This document shows, in pieces, positions 20,299-28,642 of a stretch of 37,667 nt of DNA; the stretch's first letter is position 1; each line of letters opens with the position of its first letter. Where the stretch lies: assembly GCA_949297185.1 (NCBI GenBank), contig CASFRM010000022.1, positions 1 through 37,667 of the forward strand, given 5' to 3'. The position numbers and the translations under genes are program-made. The notes under the pieces are model-generated. The model was not told the origin of the DNA, searched no databases, and saw only the letters and a program-made list of their open reading frames with translations. Source of the stretch: an uncultured Pseudomonadota bacterium (GTDB taxonomy: Bacteria > Pseudomonadota > Alphaproteobacteria > RF32 > CAG-239).

Positions 20299-20326
20299 AT
20301 TATAATACCTTTATTATTTTATACAA
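20299..20326 (-). promoter_or_regulatory. Promoter of ppiD
   Basis: On the minus strand TTGTAT (20326-20321) and TATAAT (20304-20299) are 16 bases apart, about 50 bases before the chosen ATG. This also supports the start at 20248, since the longer alternative would leave almost no leader. Confidence 0.65.
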
Positions 20327-20412
20327 CTATTCAAATATTGGTGTTGAAAAGTTTTTCTTACTATGTTAGAAGGTAGGTTAATTTTAATCGTTATTTAGAA
20401 GAGGAGTTTGTT

Positions 20413-21171
20413 ATGGCACGCAAAATGATGATTGCCGGAAACTGGAAAATGAACGGAATGTCGGCAGACGGTGTAAATTTGGCTAAGGAAGTGGCTACAG
20501 CCGTTAAAGCTAAAAAAAGAGATTGCGAATTTGTAGTCTGTCCGCCGTTTACAATTTTGGCTTTGGTTAAAAAAGCATTGCGAGGCGCTAAAGTTGCTTT
20601 GGGCGGTCAAGATTGTCATTTTGAAGAAAAAGGTGCTCATACCGGTGATGTCAGTCCGTTGATGCTTACTGACTTGGGTTGTTCTTATGTTATCTTAGGA
20701 CACTCAGAAAGACGCGCCGATCACGGCGAATCCGATGAGTTGGTTTGTAAAAAGGCCGTTGCAGCTCACAAAAACGGTTTGAAAACCATAATTTGTATCG
20801 GTGAAACTTTGCAACAACGCGACGAAGGTAAAACAATTGATGTTTGCTCAAAGCAAATTTTGGGTTCGGTACCTGATTGTGCCGATGCTAAAAATACCGT
20901 GATCGCTTACGAGCCGGTTTGGGCTATCGGTACAGGTAAAACTCCGACCGCTCAAGATATAGAGGATGTTCATGCCGCCGTACGTAAAGTGTTGGCTAAG
21001 AAATTGGGCAGAGCTCAAGCAAATAAAATGAGAATCCTTTACGGTGGCTCGGTTAAACCGAATAATGCCAAAGAATTACTGGCTTTGCCGGATGTTGATG
21101 GTGCTCTTATCGGTGGTGCAAGTTTGAAGTCAGCCGATTTTATGGCTATCGCCGATAATGCCGGTTGTTAA
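20413..21171 (+). CDS. tpiA: Triosephosphate isomerase
   Basis: Interconverts dihydroxyacetone phosphate and glyceraldehyde-3-phosphate. The 252-residue protein carries all catalytic residues: N10 and K12 (GNWKMNG), H97 (LGHSERR) and E167 (AYEPVWAIGTG), plus the phosphate loop YGGSVKP. GAGGAG precedes the ATG. It is followed 25 bases later by secG, the usual alphaproteobacterial neighbour. Confidence 0.98.
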   Translation: MARKMMIAGNWKMNGMSADGVNLAKEVATAVKAKKRDCEFVVCPPFTILALVKKALRGAKVALGGQDCHFEEKGAHTGDVSPLMLTDLGCSYVILGHSERRADHGESDELVCKKAVAAHKNGLKTIICIGETLQQRDEGKTIDVCSKQILGSVPDCADAKNTVIAYEPVWAIGTGKTPTAQDIEDVHAAVRKVLAKKLGRAQANKMRILYGGSVKPNNAKELLALPDVDGALIGGASLKSADFMAIADNAGC

Positions 21172-21196
21172 TTTGAATTAAATAAGGAAAATTAAA

Positions 21197-21532
21197 ATGG
21201 GAACAGTTTTATTGGTTATTCATTTGTTGGTATGCATTTTCTTGGTAGCTTGCATTTTGATGCAACGTTCTACCGGCGGTGCTTTGGACGGTTTGGGAGG
21301 CGGCTCCGGTGCATCGAGCTTCTTGAGCGTCAGAGGTACCGGAAATTTGCTTACCAGAACTACGGCAATATTGGCTACTTTGTTGTTTGTTACCAGTATT
21401 TCGTTGGCTTTGTATTATCGAGGACAGGCAAAACCGGCCGAATCTTTATTAGATAAGGCTGCTGCCGAGCAAACAGTGTCGGTTGATAATGCTGCTAGCG
21501 ATACTCCGCAAGCTCCGGTGGCTGAAAAGTAG
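21197..21532 (+). CDS. secG: Preprotein translocase subunit SecG
   Basis: A small inner-membrane subunit of the SecYEG channel. The 111-residue protein has two membrane segments (about 3-22 and 52-72) flanking the conserved cytoplasmic loop with LMQRSTGGALDGLGGGSG, and a polar C-terminal tail. AAGGAAA precedes the ATG. It lies between tpiA and pyrG. Confidence 0.94.
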   Translation: MGTVLLVIHLLVCIFLVACILMQRSTGGALDGLGGGSGASSFLSVRGTGNLLTRTTAILATLLFVTSISLALYYRGQAKPAESLLDKAAAEQTVSVDNAASDTPQAPVAEK

Positions 21533-21543
21533 GGAACAACAAT

Positions 21544-21576
21544 ATGATCGATAACTTAAGGGCATCTTTCCGCTAA
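21544..21576 (+). CDS. Possible leader peptide between secG and pyrG
   Basis: A ten-codon frame encodes MIDNLRASFR. AGGGA lies eight bases before its ATG, and the frame runs into the 5' arm of the hairpin at 21556-21595. A ribosome on this frame would open the hairpin. Nothing in the codons points to a particular signal, so this is only a candidate. Confidence 0.25.
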   Translation: MIDNLRASFR

Positions 21577-21595
21577 ATAGGGAAGGTGCCCTTAA
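21556..21595 (+). terminator. Strong hairpin in the secG-pyrG gap
   Basis: A 16-bp stem (two G-U pairs, otherwise perfect) surrounds GCTAAATA. The tail CTCTTTAAAA has few T, so it may be a weak terminator, an attenuator or a processing hairpin that lowers read-through into pyrG. Confidence 0.6.
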
Positions 21596-21629
21596 CTCTT
21601 TAAAATATTAATGTAACAGGAATTTGAAA

Positions 21630-23267
21630 ATGTCTGAAAATACCAAATTTATATTTATTACCGGTGGTGTGGTTTCTTCTTTGGGAAAAGGATTGGCCTC
21701 GGCTTCGTTGTCTTCTATTCTGCAGTCCAGAGGATTTAAGGTTAGAATGAGAAAGCTTGACCCATACCTCAATGTTGATCCCGGAACAATGAGCCCATAT
21801 CAACACGGTGAAGTGTTTGTTACCGATGACGGTGCCGAAACTGATTTGGATTTGGGGCATTATGAAAGATTTTCCGGCGTGCCGTGCCATAAAACGGATA
21901 GTGTCACAACCGGAAAAATTTATCAGCGCGTGATTGATAAAGAAAGACATGGAGATTACCTCGGAGCTACTATTCAAGTAATTCCGCATGTTACCAACGA
22001 AATTAAAGATTTTATTCTATCTGATATTACCGATGAGGATTTTGTGCTTTGTGAAATCGGTGGTACCGTCGGCGATATAGAAGGACAACCCTATTTGGAG
22101 GCTATTCGTCAAGTGGCGTATGATTTGGGCAGAGAAAGAGCTATGTTTATTCATGTCACATTGTTGCCTTATATCGCCGCCGCAGGTGAACTTAAAACCA
22201 AACCAACGCAACACTCAGTGAAAAAATTGCAGGAATATGGTATTCAGCCTGATATGTTGTTGTGCCGTTCGCAGGTGGAAATTCCGCAAAACGAGAAAAG
22301 AAAAATTGCTTTATTCTGCAATGTAAGAGAAGAAAATGTTATTGCGGCTTTGAATGTGTCGAGCATATATGAAGTTCCGATTGCTTATTCACGCGAGGGC
22401 ATGGATAGGGCTGTGTGCAAACATTTTGGTATTGCTTGTGACAGTGAACCAGATTTAAGCAAATGGGAAAGAATTTTAGAAAATATTAAACATCCCGAAG
22501 GTGAAGTAAGAATCGCCGTTGTAGGAAAATATACAAAATTGTTGGAAGCTTATAAATCTTTGAATGAAGCTTTAACTCACGGTGGTATCGCCAATAAATA
22601 TAAGGTAAAAATTAAATGGATTGATTCTGAGATGTTGGAACAAGGATCTTTGGACGAACATTTAAATGATGTTAGTGCAATCTTGGTTCCGGGTGGTTTT
22701 GGACAACGTGGAACCGAGGGAAAAATCAATGCCATAAAATATGCCAGAGAACATAAAATTCCATTTTTGGGAATTTGTTTGGGAATGCAGATGGCTGTTA
22801 TTGAAACCATGCGTAATGTTGCCGGTATTAAAAATGCCGGAACTACCGAATTTGATCCTGATTGTGAACCGGTTGTGGGGTTGATGACCGAGTGGGATAA
22901 AGAAGGTGCTAAGCAAATAAGACACAAAGATGGTGATTTGGGCGGTACAATGCGTTTGGGAGCTTATGATTGTGTTTTGGCTCCGAATTCTTTGGCAGCT
23001 CAAATTTATGGCAAAGAAAAAATATCGGAAAGACATCGTCATAGATATGAAGTAAATATGAAATATGAGGATACTTTAAGACGTTCGGGAATGGATATCG
23101 TTGGAAAGTCACCTGACGGAAAATTGCCTGAGATTGTGGAAATAAAAGATCATCCGTGGTTTGTGGCGGTACAATTCCATCCGGAATTAAAGTCAAAACC
23201 GTTTGATCCGGCTCCGTTGTTTGTGTCTTTTGTGAAGGCGGCTATTGACAAAAGCAGATTGATTTAA
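21630..23267 (+). CDS. pyrG: CTP synthase
   Basis: Makes CTP from UTP, ATP and glutamine. The N-terminal synthetase domain (about 1-265) starts [16 protein letters not shown]. The C-terminal class I amidotransferase domain has nucleophile C383 in LGICLGMQ, and H517 and E519 in FHPELKSKP. The length is 545 residues from ATG 21630, preceded by CAGGAA; a TTG two codons earlier is less likely. A hairpin separates it from secG. Confidence 0.98.
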   Translation: MSENTKFIFITGGVVSSLGKGLASASLSSILQSRGFKVRMRKLDPYLNVDPGTMSPYQHGEVFVTDDGAETDLDLGHYERFSGVPCHKTDSVTTGKIYQRVIDKERHGDYLGATIQVIPHVTNEIKDFILSDITDEDFVLCEIGGTVGDIEGQPYLEAIRQVAYDLGRERAMFIHVTLLPYIAAAGELKTKPTQHSVKKLQEYGIQPDMLLCRSQVEIPQNEKRKIALFCNVREENVIAALNVSSIYEVPIAYSREGMDRAVCKHFGIACDSEPDLSKWERILENIKHPEGEVRIAVVGKYTKLLEAYKSLNEALTHGGIANKYKVKIKWIDSEMLEQGSLDEHLNDVSAILVPGGFGQRGTEGKINAIKYAREHKIPFLGICLGMQMAVIETMRNVAGIKNAGTTEFDPDCEPVVGLMTEWDKEGAKQIRHKDGDLGGTMRLGAYDCVLAPNSLAAQIYGKEKISERHRHRYEVNMKYEDTLRRSGMDIVGKSPDGKLPEIVEIKDHPWFVAVQFHPELKSKPFDPAPLFVSFVKAAIDKSRLI

Positions 23268-23308
23268 TACATAAATCCGGAATTAATCATTTTTACGGAT
23301 ATTAAGCT

Positions 23309-23860
23309 ATGAAAAGTTTGAGTGTATGGACTTTCCTAGGTTTTATTTTTTGGTCTTTTGAAGCAAGAGCTGATTGGTTAGATAATTGGATAAAAGATGT
23401 GTCTGATGCTTCGGAATCGATAATAAGTTTGGGGCATTATGATGCATATATACCGTTTTATGCTTGGCATAACCGCTTTGCTTATGATGATGAGCATATT
23501 GAAAAGTATAATGAAAAGGCTTTTGGTTTTGGTTTGGGAAAGTCTTTGCATGATGAAAAAGGAAACTGGTATGGCCTGTATGCTTTTGCTTTTGAAGATT
23601 CAAATCATAAATTGGAAACGGTTGCCGGATTTGCTTTTCAGAAAAACTGGAATCTAACTGCTGACGGAAATTGGCGGGCAGGGATAGGTTATACCATCGG
23701 AATGACACAACGCGAAGAATATTATTACATCCCAATTCCGATGCCTTTGCCGATTGCCGGAATAGAGTATAAAGATGTTGCTTTGCAGATGGCTTATGTG
23801 CCAGGACTTAAAAATTTTGGTAATGTGGCTTTGTTTTGGACCAGAATAAGAATTAACTGA
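23309..23860 (+). CDS. pagP: Lipid A palmitoyltransferase PagP
   Basis: An outer-membrane enzyme that moves an acyl chain from phospholipid to lipid A. A signal peptide ends near ARA (residue 21). The mature protein follows E. coli PagP closely: YDAYIPFYAWHNRFAYD, EKGNWYGLYAFAF, YYIPIPMPLPIAGI and MAYVPGLKNFGNVA. The catalytic triad is intact: H54, D97 and S98, with the same 43-residue spacing as H33, D76 and S77 in E. coli. The residue aligned with the ruler Gly88 is Ala109. The gene stands between pyrG and tRNA-Leu. PagP is best known from gamma- and betaproteobacteria. Base composition matches its neighbours. Confidence 0.92.
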   Translation: MKSLSVWTFLGFIFWSFEARADWLDNWIKDVSDASESIISLGHYDAYIPFYAWHNRFAYDDEHIEKYNEKAFGFGLGKSLHDEKGNWYGLYAFAFEDSNHKLETVAGFAFQKNWNLTADGNWRAGIGYTIGMTQREEYYYIPIPMPLPIAGIEYKDVALQMAYVPGLKNFGNVALFWTRIRIN

Positions 23861-23892
23861 GTAAAATTTTACACTTTGTTGTAAAAAAATAC

Positions 23893-23921
23893 TTGATTAT
23901 TTTTGTTTTGTGCTTTATCTG
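23893..23921 (+). promoter_or_regulatory. Promoter of the tRNA-Leu locus
   Basis: TTGATT (23893-23898) and TATCTG (23916-23921) have a 17-base spacer and lie 25 bases before the tRNA. The fit is moderate. Confidence 0.45.
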
Positions 23922-23945
23922 TAGGAGCAGCTTTATTGAAACAAA

Positions 23946-24083
23946 GCGGCCATGGCGGAATTGGTAGACGCGCAACCTTGAGGTGGTTGTGGGAGAACTC
24001 CCGTGAAGGTTCAAGTCCTTTTGGCCCCTTGAGGTGGTTGTGGGAGAACTCCCGTGAAGGTTCAAGTCCTTTTGGCCGCACCA
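23946..24083 (+). tRNA. tRNA-Leu (GAG) gene with an internal 51-bp tandem duplication
   Basis: The acceptor 5' strand GCGGCCA, the D arm, the anticodon stem-loop CAACC-TTGAGGT-GGTTG (anticodon GAG), a long variable arm (GGGAG/CTCCC) and a T arm are readable. A 51-base segment (23976-24026), running from the anticodon stem to the 3' acceptor strand, is then repeated exactly at 24027-24077 before GCACCA. The first copy's acceptor end reads TGGCCCC, with one mismatch to the 5' strand and no CCA. Only the second copy gives TGGCCGC-A-CCA. The second anticodon stem cannot re-form because its 5' strand was not copied. The RNA is thus a tRNA with a 51-nt insert, probably non-functional unless the insert is removed, or an assembly artefact. 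Confidence 0.8.
23976..24077 (+). repeat. Two perfect 51-bp tandem repeats inside tRNA-Leu
   Basis: Bases 23976-24026 and 24027-24077 are identical. Two C residues at the junction make the exact register ambiguous by a base or two, which fits slippage or short-homology duplication. Confidence 0.95.
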
Positions 24084-24191
24084 AACTAAATTTTAAGTTT
24101 GGTGGAGAGGTCAAAATAAAGCTTTTTTTATGCCTTTAGAACACTAAATAGATTTATTAAAGCTTATTTCTATAGTTACGAGAGGAGGTTA

Positions 24192-25151
24192 ATGCTTATG
24201 TTTAAGGTTTGTAAAACAGACGCTAACGGAAAACTCGTTAAACTTAAAAAGAATCGCTTGTATCCCGGATCGTGGATTAATCTGATAAACCCCAGCAGTG
24301 AAGATTTGGAAAAAATTGCTTCGTGGATTGATTGGGATGTCGATACCCTTAAAAGCTCTTTGGATATTGATGAAAGATCCCGTATTGAGCACGAAGGAAA
24401 TAATTTTATGGTGATTGTCAATTTACCGTTGCTTGACGATGACGGGTATTTTGATACTTTGCCGTGTTCCATGATTTTTACGCCGAAAAATTTTATTACG
24501 ATTTGTGCTAAGGAAAATCGTATTATCGGTTCCTTTACAAAAGCTACCGCAAATACTTTCAGTACTCAAAACAAACCGGGAATGATGCTTAGTATTTTGT
24601 ATAAGGCAACACAGTTTTATTTAAGATATTTGAAGATAATCAATCGTAAGACCGAATCTATTGAGTACAGCCTCAGAAATACAACCAGCAATAAAGAATT
24701 GTTTCAGTTAATGGAAATTCAAAAATCATTGGTTTATTTTACTACGGCTTTGCGTGATAACCAGATGGTGTTGCAAAAATTGTTGAGAACGGTTCGCAGC
24801 AAAATGACTTTTACCAATACCAATTTCAATGAAGATGATATCGATTTTCTTGAAGATATTATAATTGAAAATAAACAAGCTATCGAGATGGTTGATATGC
24901 ACAGAACCATTCTTGAAAGCATGATGGACGGATTTGCTTCGGTAATTAATAATAATGTAAACCAAGTGATGAAATTCTTGGCAACAATTACGATTATCCT
25001 TTCTATTCCTACTATGTTGGCAAGTTTTTGGGGTATGAACTTGGCGTTGCCGTTGATGGATAGCAAATATGGCTTTTGGTATGTGTTGGCAACCTCGGTC
25101 TTCTTAACCATAATGGCTATTTTGTTCTTGCGCAAAAAGAAAATGTTTTAG
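24192..25151 (+). CDS. corA: CorA-family Mg2+/divalent cation transporter
   Basis: A pentameric inner-membrane channel for Mg2+ or related ions. At 319 residues it has the usual plan: a soluble N-terminal funnel domain, a long helical stalk, and two C-terminal membrane helices (about 255-280 and 293-313). The selectivity loop GMN is at 281-283. GAGGAGG lies three bases before ATG 24192 and nine before ATG 24198; the second spacing is better, so the protein may be two residues shorter. It is a separate unit after tRNA-Leu. Confidence 0.93.
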   Translation: MLMFKVCKTDANGKLVKLKKNRLYPGSWINLINPSSEDLEKIASWIDWDVDTLKSSLDIDERSRIEHEGNNFMVIVNLPLLDDDGYFDTLPCSMIFTPKNFITICAKENRIIGSFTKATANTFSTQNKPGMMLSILYKATQFYLRYLKIINRKTESIEYSLRNTTSNKELFQLMEIQKSLVYFTTALRDNQMVLQKLLRTVRSKMTFTNTNFNEDDIDFLEDIIIENKQAIEMVDMHRTILESMMDGFASVINNNVNQVMKFLATITIILSIPTMLASFWGMNLALPLMDSKYGFWYVLATSVFLTIMAILFLRKKKMF

Positions 25152-25234
25152 AAATTTAGCGCCTTTTTTGTTAGTATCTTGTTTGCCGCTCTTGTGATGG
25201 TGGCGTTTTTGTCGTAGTATCTGCGTGAATTTGT

Positions 25235-25729
25235 TTGGCAAAAAAAGGATTTAGAAAAGTGTTGTTAGGTGTGTTAGTGGCATTGATTGCCGTTGTTTTA
25301 GATCAATTGAGCAAATTTTGGATTTTGGATTTCTTGGGCGTAAATGCTTATGAGCCGTTTGGCGATTATTTTAATATCGTCAGAACATGGAATACCGGTG
25401 TTAGTTTTTCTATGCTTAATAATTACGGCAATGTCGGAGCTTGGGTGTTATCGGCTTTGGCAATTATAATCGTTGTGATGCTTTTTATGTGGTTGAGAAA
25501 AGAAGAAAGCAGATTAACTCAAGTTGCTTTGGGACTGATTATGGGCGGTGCAATAGGAAATGTTATTGATCGCGTGCGTTTCGGTGCCGTATTCGATTTT
25601 TTGGATTTTCATGTAAATGATTGGCATTGGCCGGCATTTAATGTCGCAGATAGTTGTATTTGTATAGGCGCGGCTATTATCATTGCTCAGGCCGTATTTG
25701 CAAGATTGGAAAAAAAGGAGGAAAAATGA
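25235..25729 (+). CDS. lspA: Prolipoprotein signal peptidase (signal peptidase II)
   Basis: An inner-membrane aspartyl protease that removes lipoprotein signal peptides. The 164-residue protein has four membrane segments and conserved boxes DQLSKFWI, NTGVSFSM, GGAIGNVIDR, FDFLDFH and FNVADSCICIG; the last two carry the catalytic aspartates. The start is uncertain: TTG at 25235 has no clear ribosome site but gives a basic N-terminus, while GTG at 25259 has AAGGA nine bases upstream. Its stop overlaps the next gene's ATG (ATGA), and that gene encodes a lipoprotein, a likely substrate. Confidence 0.94.
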   Translation: MAKKGFRKVLLGVLVALIAVVLDQLSKFWILDFLGVNAYEPFGDYFNIVRTWNTGVSFSMLNNYGNVGAWVLSALAIIIVVMLFMWLRKEESRLTQVALGLIMGGAIGNVIDRVRFGAVFDFLDFHVNDWHWPAFNVADSCICIGAAIIIAQAVFARLEKKEEK

Positions 25730-25908
25730 GAAAAATATTGTTGGTGGCAGCTTTGGTTTGTTTGTCTGCTTGTTCATATCTTAATAAAGAAAATTTGGGT
25801 ATGACAAAAAAAGCTCCTAATGAGACTATGGTTGAAGAAAAAAAGCCTTTGTCTTTGCCGCCGGAGTTTGATGTGCGTCCACAGGTTGTTTCCGAGTATA
25901 AAAAATAG
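25726..25908 (+). CDS. Short DUF3035 (BamF-like) lipoprotein
   Basis: The 60-residue protein has a lipobox LSAC with the acylated cysteine at 16. It then has the DUF3035 core: MTKKAPNETMVEEKKPLSLPPEFDVRP. DUF3035 proteins of alphaproteobacteria are annotated as BamF, an accessory lipoprotein of the outer-membrane barrel assembly complex. It stops just after this core, so it is shorter than typical members. GGAGGA precedes the ATG, which overlaps the lspA stop. Confidence 0.78.
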   Translation: MRKILLVAALVCLSACSYLNKENLGMTKKAPNETMVEEKKPLSLPPEFDVRPQVVSEYKK

Positions 25909-25912
25909 GTGA

Positions 25913-27241
25913 ATGATGCTTAAATTTTTTGCATTGTTGATTGCATTATCGGGGGCTTTGCTTTTTTATGAAGCAAAAGCTTTGGATTTTGCTATGGAAG
26001 ATTTTTATCTTGATAACGGTTTGCAGGTTATCGTGGTTGAAAATCACAAAGCTCCGATAGTTAAACAAATGCTTTTTTATAAAGTAGGTGCGGCAGATGA
26101 AAAAGCCGGACAAAAAGGTATTGCTCACCTGCTTGAGCATATGATGTTTAGAGGGACTGATAAGGTTAAAAATCAGATCTTAAATAAGGTGTTGGAAGAA
26201 AATGGCGCCGAGAGCAATGCTTTTACTTCTCAGGATGTTACGGCATATCATCAGTTTTTGGATATAAGCAGGCTCGAGTTGGCAATGTTTTTGGAAGCGG
26301 ACAGAATGAGAGGGTTGGCTTTCGATGATGAAGCCTTTGTAACCGAAAGAGATATCGTGTTTCAAGAAAGAAAGCAGGTGATAGAGAATAATCCTGCAGC
26401 AAAATTTTTTGAAAGCTTGAATAAAACTTTGTGGCAAGATCATCCATACGGAAGCCCGATAACCGGTCTTGACAGTGATATAAAGGGCTTGAGCGTTGGT
26501 GATGCAAAAGAATTTTACAATAAATATTATGCTCCGAATAATGCAGTGTTGGTGTTGGCCGGTGATATTGATGTAAAAACCGCTAAAGAGTTGGCAGAAA
26601 AGTATTATGGCGATATCAAGCCTTCTGATGTTAAAAATGCCGATTATCCTAAGATAACCGAAAATTTCAGGGGCAGAATAGAAATGTCGTTGCCCGATGT
26701 AAAGCTTATGCGTTTTGTTAAAATATTTGTTGCGCCTTCTCTAAATCATGATGCCGATAAGGTTTATGCTCTGGATTTGTTGAGTCAATATTTGAGCGGC
26801 GATGAAAATGCTCCTTTGTATCAAGACATGGTTGTGGAGGATAAAGTTGCACTAAACATTGATGCAAGTTATAGCGGAGTGGCCAAAAGTTATGGTTCTT
26901 TTGTGATAAGTGCCGTACCGACCGGTGATGTGAGAAAGTTTGAAAGTGAATTGGAAAAGACTTGGTATAAGGCGTTGAAAAAACTGACAGAAGAAAAATT
27001 GGCTCAAGTTAAAAAGAAGCTTTTGGCGGATATGATATATCTTAAAGATAATCCGAAAACTTTGGCTCAGATAACCGGCAGAGTGGCTGCCGTTGGCGGA
27101 AGCTTGGAGTATATTGATTTGTATGCCGAAAAAATAAACGGTGTTACTCTTGATGAGGTAAAACAAGTTGCCGAGGAATTGTGGCAAAAGGCACCGCAAG
27201 TTACAGGCATTTTGTATCCTGAGGAGGCGGAAAATGAGTAA
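25913..27241 (+). CDS. M16 zinc peptidase, catalytic member
   Basis: A secreted or periplasmic insulinase-family peptidase. It has a signal peptide-like N-terminus (about 1-24), the inverted zinc motif HLLEH at 72-76, a downstream glutamate ligand in the TERDIVFQERK segment near 148, and the C-terminal M16 domain. The length is 442 residues, one N-plus-C half. It is followed by a second M16 gene overlapping by 8 bases, the arrangement of two-subunit M16 peptidases in which only one partner is catalytic. Confidence 0.9.
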   Translation: MMLKFFALLIALSGALLFYEAKALDFAMEDFYLDNGLQVIVVENHKAPIVKQMLFYKVGAADEKAGQKGIAHLLEHMMFRGTDKVKNQILNKVLEENGAESNAFTSQDVTAYHQFLDISRLELAMFLEADRMRGLAFDDEAFVTERDIVFQERKQVIENNPAAKFFESLNKTLWQDHPYGSPITGLDSDIKGLSVGDAKEFYNKYYAPNNAVLVLAGDIDVKTAKELAEKYYGDIKPSDVKNADYPKITENFRGRIEMSLPDVKLMRFVKIFVAPSLNHDADKVYALDLLSQYLSGDENAPLYQDMVVEDKVALNIDASYSGVAKSYGSFVISAVPTGDVRKFESELEKTWYKALKKLTEEKLAQVKKKLLADMIYLKDNPKTLAQITGRVAAVGGSLEYIDLYAEKINGVTLDEVKQVAEELWQKAPQVTGILYPEEAENE

Positions 27242-28640
27242 AAGGCCGGCTTATCTTAAAACTAAAAGCAGCTCCTATTGGGTGATATGCGCTTTGTTGG
27301 CTGCTATCGCTTGGGTCGTTTACGGAATAGGCAATGAGTTCGAATTGCAATATTTGGTGGAAAATTCCGTGCTTAAAAACCGCAATTTTCAAGGTAAGAC
27401 AGAGGAAATATTTGTTCCGTCTTTGAAAACAAAAGCATACTTTATGGAAGAAAATACGAATCCTTTGGTGGCAGTAAGCTTTTTGTTTGATGAAGCAGGA
27501 ACAGCTTATGATGAAAAGGGAAAAGAAGGTCTGGTTGCGTTGACTGCGGCAACGATTAAGGACGGGGCAGGTGAGTATTCGGCCAAAGATTTGAAAGAAC
27601 AAATGGCAATTAATGGTATCAAAATTGCTTTTTCGGCCAATAAAGATTGGTTTGCCGGAACTTTGGTTACACCTAAAGAAAACTTGCCACAAGCCGTTGA
27701 TATTTTGAAAAATATCTTGCTTAGGCCAAATTTTGAAAATGACTATTTCAAGTTGGCTAAGGCTCAGACCATTAAGGCCTTAAAAACCGAAAAAGAAAAT
27801 CCGCAAAAAGAATTGCAGCTAGAGTTTAATAAAAAAATATATCAAGACCATCCTTATGCAAATAATCCGTTGGGAAGCGAAGAGACCGTGACGGCATTAA
27901 AAAGGCAGGATTTGAAAGATTTTGTAAAAAACAATTTGGCAAAAGAAAATTTATATTTGGGTATTGCCGGTGATTTGACCAAAGAAGAAGCTGCACACTT
28001 AATCGCCGATATCTTTTCGGAATTGCCAGACAAAAAGCAGGCTAAAAAATTGCCGCCTTTGCATATTAATTGGCAGCAAGATCCTTTGCAGATAAACAGA
28101 AAAAGCGGGCAGACCGTGGTTAATTTTGCCGGAATGGGAACTTGCCGGAAATGTGAGGATTTTTATCCCTTGTATATTGCTAATTATATTTTCGGAGGTT
28201 CGGGGCTTAATTCAAAAATAAATATGAGTTTGCGTGAAAAAGAAGGACTGACTTACGGAGCTTATTCGGGTTTGGTGATTAATGATAAAAGCAATTTGTT
28301 GGCTGCCGGTTTTTCTACAACACCCGATAATTATAGCAAGGCTCTTGATATGTTTTATGAAGAATGGCAGAAAATAGCAAAAGACGGATTTAGTGAAGAA
28401 GAACTAGAAGCTGCCAAAAATTATTTAACCTCGTCTTATAATCTGCGTTTTGCATCAATCGAAGGAATCGCCGATATGTTGGTGATGATGCAGAAATATG
28501 ATTTGGGCTTGGATTTTTTGCAAAAACGCAACGGCTATGTTGATGCCGTGACTATACAACAGGTAAATGATGCCGCAGCTAAATATTTTACAAAAGAAAT
28601 TTTGAGAGCGGAAATCGGAAATTTTGAGGAAGGAAAATAA
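27234..28640 (+). CDS. M16 family protein, non-catalytic partner
   Basis: The 468-residue protein is membrane-anchored by one N-terminal segment (about 15-33) and has both M16 domains. The zinc motif is missing: the aligned region reads KEGLVALTAATIKDG instead of HxxEH. The C-domain substrate loop SLREKEGLTYGAYS, with the Arg and Tyr used by M16 partners, is kept. I use ATG 27234, preceded by GAGGAGG, rather than the longer open frame inside the upstream gene. It very likely pairs with the catalytic M16 protein encoded just before it. Confidence 0.87.
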   Translation: MSKRPAYLKTKSSSYWVICALLAAIAWVVYGIGNEFELQYLVENSVLKNRNFQGKTEEIFVPSLKTKAYFMEENTNPLVAVSFLFDEAGTAYDEKGKEGLVALTAATIKDGAGEYSAKDLKEQMAINGIKIAFSANKDWFAGTLVTPKENLPQAVDILKNILLRPNFENDYFKLAKAQTIKALKTEKENPQKELQLEFNKKIYQDHPYANNPLGSEETVTALKRQDLKDFVKNNLAKENLYLGIAGDLTKEEAAHLIADIFSELPDKKQAKKLPPLHINWQQDPLQINRKSGQTVVNFAGMGTCRKCEDFYPLYIANYIFGGSGLNSKINMSLREKEGLTYGAYSGLVINDKSNLLAAGFSTTPDNYSKALDMFYEEWQKIAKDGFSEEELEAAKNYLTSSYNLRFASIEGIADMLVMMQKYDLGLDFLQKRNGYVDAVTIQQVNDAAAKYFTKEILRAEIGNFEEGK

Positions 28641-28642
28641 TA

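Noticed and set aside
23861-23890. Hairpin TTTTACA/TGTAAAA after pagP as a terminator
   Set aside because: The stem is AT-only and is followed by A, not T, on the plus strand.
23976-24077. Tandem repeat as a possible CRISPR or satellite
   Set aside because: Only two contiguous copies, no spacers, and the repeat is part of a tRNA.
23869-24139. Open frames on both strands across the tRNA-Leu locus, with repeated peptide units such as LRWLWENSREGSSPFG
   Set aside because: They are translations of the tandemly duplicated tRNA gene; the repeat in the peptide is the 51-bp DNA repeat (17 codons). No ribosome site or domain supports them.
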